Positions 23,801-26,219 of a DNA stretch of 26,219 nt are shown piece after piece. Made by a program: the position numbers and the translations under genes. The DNA comes from a virus. The DNA lies in IMG/VR virus record IMGVR_UViG_3300021962_000555, positions 1-26,219 of that record; one strand, 5' to 3'. Every line of letters starts with the position of its first letter. Position 1 is the stretch's first letter. Under the pieces are notes generated by a model. It did no database searches. It was not told the origin of the DNA and saw only the letters and a program-made list of their open reading frames with translations.

Positions 23801-26219
23801 TCCGTATGACTTCCACGTTCAGGGAACAACTGGTAACACAATCATCGGTCGCTCTGGTTTTGGTACTGCATCTGCTGGTACACTGACAGTATATGGTGAT
23901 ACAACTCTAGATAGAAACCTATACGTCAATGGCAACACAGAAATTGGTAATGCTTCTTCCGATACTCTGGTTGTTGATGCAACATCAACATTCAATGCTA
24001 ACGTAACACTTGCTGCAGGTCAGAATCTCACCGTTGGTGGTAATGCAATTGTTGATGGTAACCTAACTGTTCACGGGACTACAACCACCGTGAATTCGAC
24101 GGTAATGACTATTGATGATCCCATCCTGACTTTGGGTGGTGATACCGCACCCACAACTAACGATGCTAAGGATCGTGGTATTGAGTTCCGTTACTACAGT
24201 GGCGGTGCCGCACGTCTTGGTTTCTTTGGTTGGGATGAATCTGCTGGTAGATTCGCACTCTTCAACGCTGCAACAAATGCATCTGAAGTATTCAGTGGCA
24301 CTCGTTCTGGCATTGATGCTGGTTCCATCAAATTGTTCGATACCACCAATTCATCTTCATCATCTACTGGCAGTTTAATTGTCGGTGGCGGTGCTGGTAT
24401 TGGTCTACAACTCTACGTTGGTACTAATCTTTTTGTTGGCGGCACTGCAGCAATTACTGGCGCAACAACAATGTCATCGACATTGGATGTTTCCAACGAT
24501 TTCAAAGTAAATACAAATAAGTTTACAGTTGCATCTGCAACTGGTAATACTGCTGTTGCTGGCACACTTTCTGTTGCTGCAGCAACAACGCTTTCATCGA
24601 CACTTAATGTTACTGGTAATACTTCAATTACTGGTACTCTCGGTGTTTCTGCAGCAACAACTCTGAACAGCACACTCGCAGTAACTAGCAATACTACTGT
24701 TGGTGGTACTCTGGGTGTAACTAATGCTACCACACTTAGCAGCACTTTGGGTGTAACTGGTGTAACATCAATCACAAATGCATCGCAAGCATCTACAACT
24801 GGATCATACAGTGGAGATGGTGCTCTGAGAGTCACTGGTGGTGGTTCTGTTGGTGGCAACTGGGTTGTTGGTGGTAACCTGAAAGTTTATGGTGATGCCA
24901 TCTATGATGGTGACATCAACTATGCAGGTACTCAGACATACACTGGTAAGGTTAGATTCAATAACACTTCTGATGCAGTTAGTGCAACCAGCAACAACGT
25001 TTCGGTATTCAGCGCAGGCGGTCTGGCAGTAACTAAGAAAGCATACATTGGTGATGACCTTGACGTTGGCGCTGGTAAGTTTACGGTAGATGGTCCTACT
25101 GGAGACACTGCAATTACTGGTACTCTCGGTGTAACTGGTGCATCATCACTATCATCATTGAGTCTTAGTTCTTCAGCAACATTTGCTTCGTCTCTGACTC
25201 TTGGTGGTAACCTTGCTATCAACACTGATAAGTTTACTGTTGCATCCACAACTGGTAATACTGTGATTGCTGGTACGTTAAACGTATCTGGATCATCAAC
25301 CGTTGGTACTCTGACAGCATCTGGTGCAGTCACCTTTAATGGTGCTAACACCGTTTCGCTGAGCAACTCTGGTGCTTACTTCAGTAACAGTGGTCTGACT
25401 CGTTTGATGAATGCAAGCGATTCCACTGGATATAATAACACTTCAGCATCTCTCTTCGTTAACGGTGGCGCATCCATTGTTAAGAGACTGAATGTTGGTG
25501 GTAACTTTATGGTTGGTGGTTCTGCTGGTGTTAAGGCAACAATTCTTGCTGCTAGCGGCAACTTCAGCACCAGTGGTACTTTAGCTGTCACTGGTGGTGC
25601 AACAATTGGTGGAACCCTTGGCGTAACTGGACAGATCACTGGTAACGTCACTGGCAACCTCACTGGTACAGCAGATAATTCGGATTTGGTTGGTGTGCTG
25701 AATACCACCACATCAAACCTCACATATTATCCGACGTTTGTTTCTGCAACTTCTGGGTATACGGAAATTCGTACAGACTCCGACAACCTCAGATACAACC
25801 CGAGCACAAACACTTTGCAAGTGTCCAACTTCACTTGTAGTACAAACTTTGAAGTTCAAGGTAACTTGAACATTACTGGTACTGTTACATACAATGAATC
25901 ACAAGTTGGTGATATCAGTAACCACAATACAGATGCTCTCGCAGAGGGTACAACAAATCTGTACTTCACTCAGACTCGTTCCAGAGAATCCATCTCTGCA
26001 ACTGGTTCCCTCTCATACAATAACCAGACTGGTGTTATCTCCTACACCGCTCCAACTCTCGCTGCTGTTGCTACCTCTGGTGCATACAGTGACCTGTCTG
26101 GCACACCTACAATCAGTGCATTCGGTGCAACTCTGATTGATGATACTTCTGCATCTGCTGCTCGTACCACTCTGGGTCTTGGCACCGCTGCTACCACAAA
26201 CAGCACTGCATATGCAACT
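20886..26219 (+). CDS. Very long tail-fibre protein, 3' end outside the window
   Basis: The frame is open from ATG 20886 to the right edge (1778 codons, no stop). The first 50 residues (MANRIQLRRDGAQQWANINP, then LAQGELGIEIDTSRIKIGDG and TPWNSL) match the N-terminal attachment domain found in many phage fibres and in the major tropism determinant. Next come fibre motifs such as LSDYGITDAQPLDSDLTSLA, a module like a carbohydrate-binding CBM5/12 (21720-21881, with YSRYDIIETGTGVYQAL and WRYLG), two copies of a block with DDPIITLGGDTAP and RLGFFGWDE (22520-22925 and 24052-24440), and many short beta repeats (GTLxVxGxTTLxSTL, KFTVASTTGNT). The right end has the AARTTLGLGTAAT motif of phage tail proteins. 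It presumably trimerises and recognises the host surface. A C-terminal adhesin or S74 chaperone domain may lie beyond the window. Confidence 0.88.
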   Translation, partial: MANRIQLRRDGAQQWANINPILAQGELGIEIDTSRIKIGDGVTPWNSLRYERPLETETNAANTLVKRDADGNFEAGAISATLIGNASTATRLANARQIQLTGSITASGSFDGSANLNLATNLEVIPSLPHYNPNDLEATGTYSLVQVDSRGRVIGAQLASTLSDYGITDAQPLDSDLTSLATLTTLGLLSRSSQGSILTRTLTGGAGRIIFTNADGVNANPFIDLADTAVVVGSYNVESLTSSGTGSQTVNATKFTVDRYGRLTYALTIPIATATEGSKYAAYSAGATYSRYDIIETGTGVYQALLDISAGLGAPSHTDSSDTGSWRYLGAALTEQKGLASFAQEDFDVDSNGHVTIAAAGVDNRQLQNNRIIFTDRNTAQEFELDNELTAANAHNGFDYLNYIYVNDTSGNLLFTANNVDNSGSGGVDINVDTHISGANIVLDRPGTSPLQTIERTAGSLKIFHNVNSATDRTFDIVSTNAGAGTATLNITADNGIVITSTDVNAKVQVEDFYFQENVLGTSNATMVLDPGDDDAATGLVQIRGNLQVDGVTTTVNSTTITVDDPIITLGGDTAPTVDDNKDRGVEIRYYDTQARLGFFGWDEDYADSNIWSGTGGYRFLYNAANTNEVFSGTDAPLIAGNLRLTTNTGSTSTTSGTLVVTGGTGISQNLWVGGTSNFAGRMDLASSFNLTAATQWFRINNGTTNVFYIDSANGNTSIWGDLYQFNNKVIQTNGSIVIDGAGQNLLIKNGSLQTKFSVASNTGNTVSQGTLNVVGGTSLDSTLDVDGATTLNSTLDVDGNTVLHNNLTIDTTGKIFKLTNGASDKFVVSSTNGNTDIEGTLNVAGLTYFENVDEPTISTDANNYFIIVSSDYGAFRYAGGGYVEGNTLFNSDVYINGALNQRDQGTATETFSTQNYLRVRYKLRAGSSIAYTPSYAQDDNSNLRVYGGAGVATDLHIGDNLYIGRKTSGTDPYDFHVQGTTGNTIIGRSGFGTASAGTLTVYGDTTLDRNLYVNGNTEIGNASSDTLVVDATSTFNANVTLAAGQNLTVGGNAIVDGNLTVHGTTTTVNSTVMTIDDPILTLGGDTAPTTNDAKDRGIEFRYYSGGAARLGFFGWDESAGRFALFNAATNASEVFSGTRSGIDAGSIKLFDTTNSSSSSTGSLIVGGGAGIGLQLYVGTNLFVGGTAAITGATTMSSTLDVSNDFKVNTNKFTVASATGNTAVAGTLSVAAATTLSSTLNVTGNTSITGTLGVSAATTLNSTLAVTSNTTVGGTLGVTNATTLSSTLGVTGVTSITNASQASTTGSYSGDGALRVTGGGSVGGNWVVGGNLKVYGDAIYDGDINYAGTQTYTGKVRFNNTSDAVSATSNNVSVFSAGGLAVTKKAYIGDDLDVGAGKFTVDGPTGDTAITGTLGVTGASSLSSLSLSSSATFASSLTLGGNLAINTDKFTVASTTGNTVIAGTLNVSGSSTVGTLTASGAVTFNGANTVSLSNSGAYFSNSGLTRLMNASDSTGYNNTSASLFVNGGASIVKRLNVGGNFMVGGSAGVKATILAASGNFSTSGTLAVTGGATIGGTLGVTGQITGNVTGNLTGTADNSDLVGVLNTTTSNLTYYPTFVSATSGYTEIRTDSDNLRYNPSTNTLQVSNFTCSTNFEVQGNLNITGTVTYNESQVGDISNHNTDALAEGTTNLYFTQTRSRESISATGSLSYNNQTGVISYTAPTLAAVATSGAYSDLSGTPTISAFGATLIDDTSASAARTTLGLGTAATTNSTAYAT
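22520..22925 (+). repeat. Tail-fibre internal duplication, copy 1
   Basis: The block reads LQVDGVTTTVNSTTITVDDP, then TLGGDTAP, DRGVEIRYYDTQARLGFFGW and NEVFSGT, ending with TSGTLVVTGGTGISQNLWVGG. It aligns end to end with 24052-24440. Copy 1 has a few extra residues after GWDE (DYADSNIWSGTGGYRF). Confidence 0.8.
24052..24440 (+). repeat. Tail-fibre internal duplication, copy 2
   Basis: The block reads LTVHGTTTTVNSTVMTIDDP, then TLGGDTAP, DRGIEFRYYSGGAARLGFFG, SEVFSGT and STGSLIVGGGAGIGLQLYVG. It pairs with 22520-22925. Strong protein identity with scattered DNA changes points to a segmental duplication that has diverged. Confidence 0.8.

Noticed and set aside
22500-25700. Possible CRISPR or DNA satellite array suggested by recurrent short sequences
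   Set aside because: The recurrences keep codon phase, differ at third positions, and have no constant-length spacers; they are protein repeats of a fibre.
23078-25723. Several antisense frames of 115-148 codons opposite the tail-fibre gene
   Set aside because: Their Val/Pro/Ala/Thr-rich repetitive products are the mirror of the sense GTL/TTG repeats; no promoter or ribosome site supports them, and the sense frame is open throughout.
1-26219. Frameshifts, introns or homing endonuclease insertions in the large genes
   Set aside because: Every large frame stays open and keeps family motifs to its end; no GIY-YIG or HNH motif or broken frame was seen.

Overview
The window reads as part of the late, structural region of a T4-like myovirus. 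Everything is on the + strand, about 99% is coding, and gaps between genes are a few to a few dozen bases. The best anchor is a recognisable homologue of the T4 baseplate wedge protein gp8 (11649-13184). T4-type late promoter boxes (TATAAATA) sit ahead of two genes and one-base variants overlap two stop codons. The DUF4815-like giant protein, the tail-fibre N-terminus and the NDGTGD-type N-terminus are of kinds familiar from marine cyanomyoviruses, so a cyanobacterial host (Synechococcus or Prochlorococcus type) is my best inference. No host or photosynthesis gene in the window proves it.

Layout. (1) 2-6952: the 3' part of a giant modular structural gene that enters from the left. It holds helical Cys-containing repeats, an inserted LamG-like domain, beta modules, and an Ig-like domain that a degenerate cupredoxin-like domain interrupts. 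(2) 6969-8324: a YHYH-family domain fused to an Ig-like domain. (3) 8352-9734: a fibre-like protein ending in a cupredoxin-like domain with an apparently complete type 1 copper ligand set. (4) 9738-11612: a glycine-rich beta-repeat protein. (5) 11649-13184: enlarged gp8. (6) 13187-20377: a 2396-residue DUF4815-like protein. (7, 8) 20377-20601 and 20598-20801: two tiny coiled-coil proteins that overlap each other and the giant gene. (9) 20807-20829: a strong intrinsic terminator. (10) 20836-20843: a late promoter box, then a very large tail-fibre gene starting at 20886 and running off the right edge (at least 1778 codons).

How the parts fit. Genes 1-8 look like a late unit for baseplate and baseplate-attached adornment proteins, closed by the terminator, with the host-recognition fibre starting a new unit. 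The same small beta modules recur in four of these proteins, and adjacent gp8 and its upstream neighbour share one nearly identical segment, which suggests module exchange among neighbouring structural genes. The most unusual feature is the cluster in genes 1-3: a copper-competent cupredoxin-like domain, a ligand-less relative nested in an Ig fold, and a His-rich YHYH domain, all apparently virion proteins. A metal-binding or redox role on the particle is a hypothesis that follows from this, not something the sequence proves.

No tRNA, CRISPR array, insertion sequence, integrase or replication gene was seen. No stretch above 300 bases lacks a gene.
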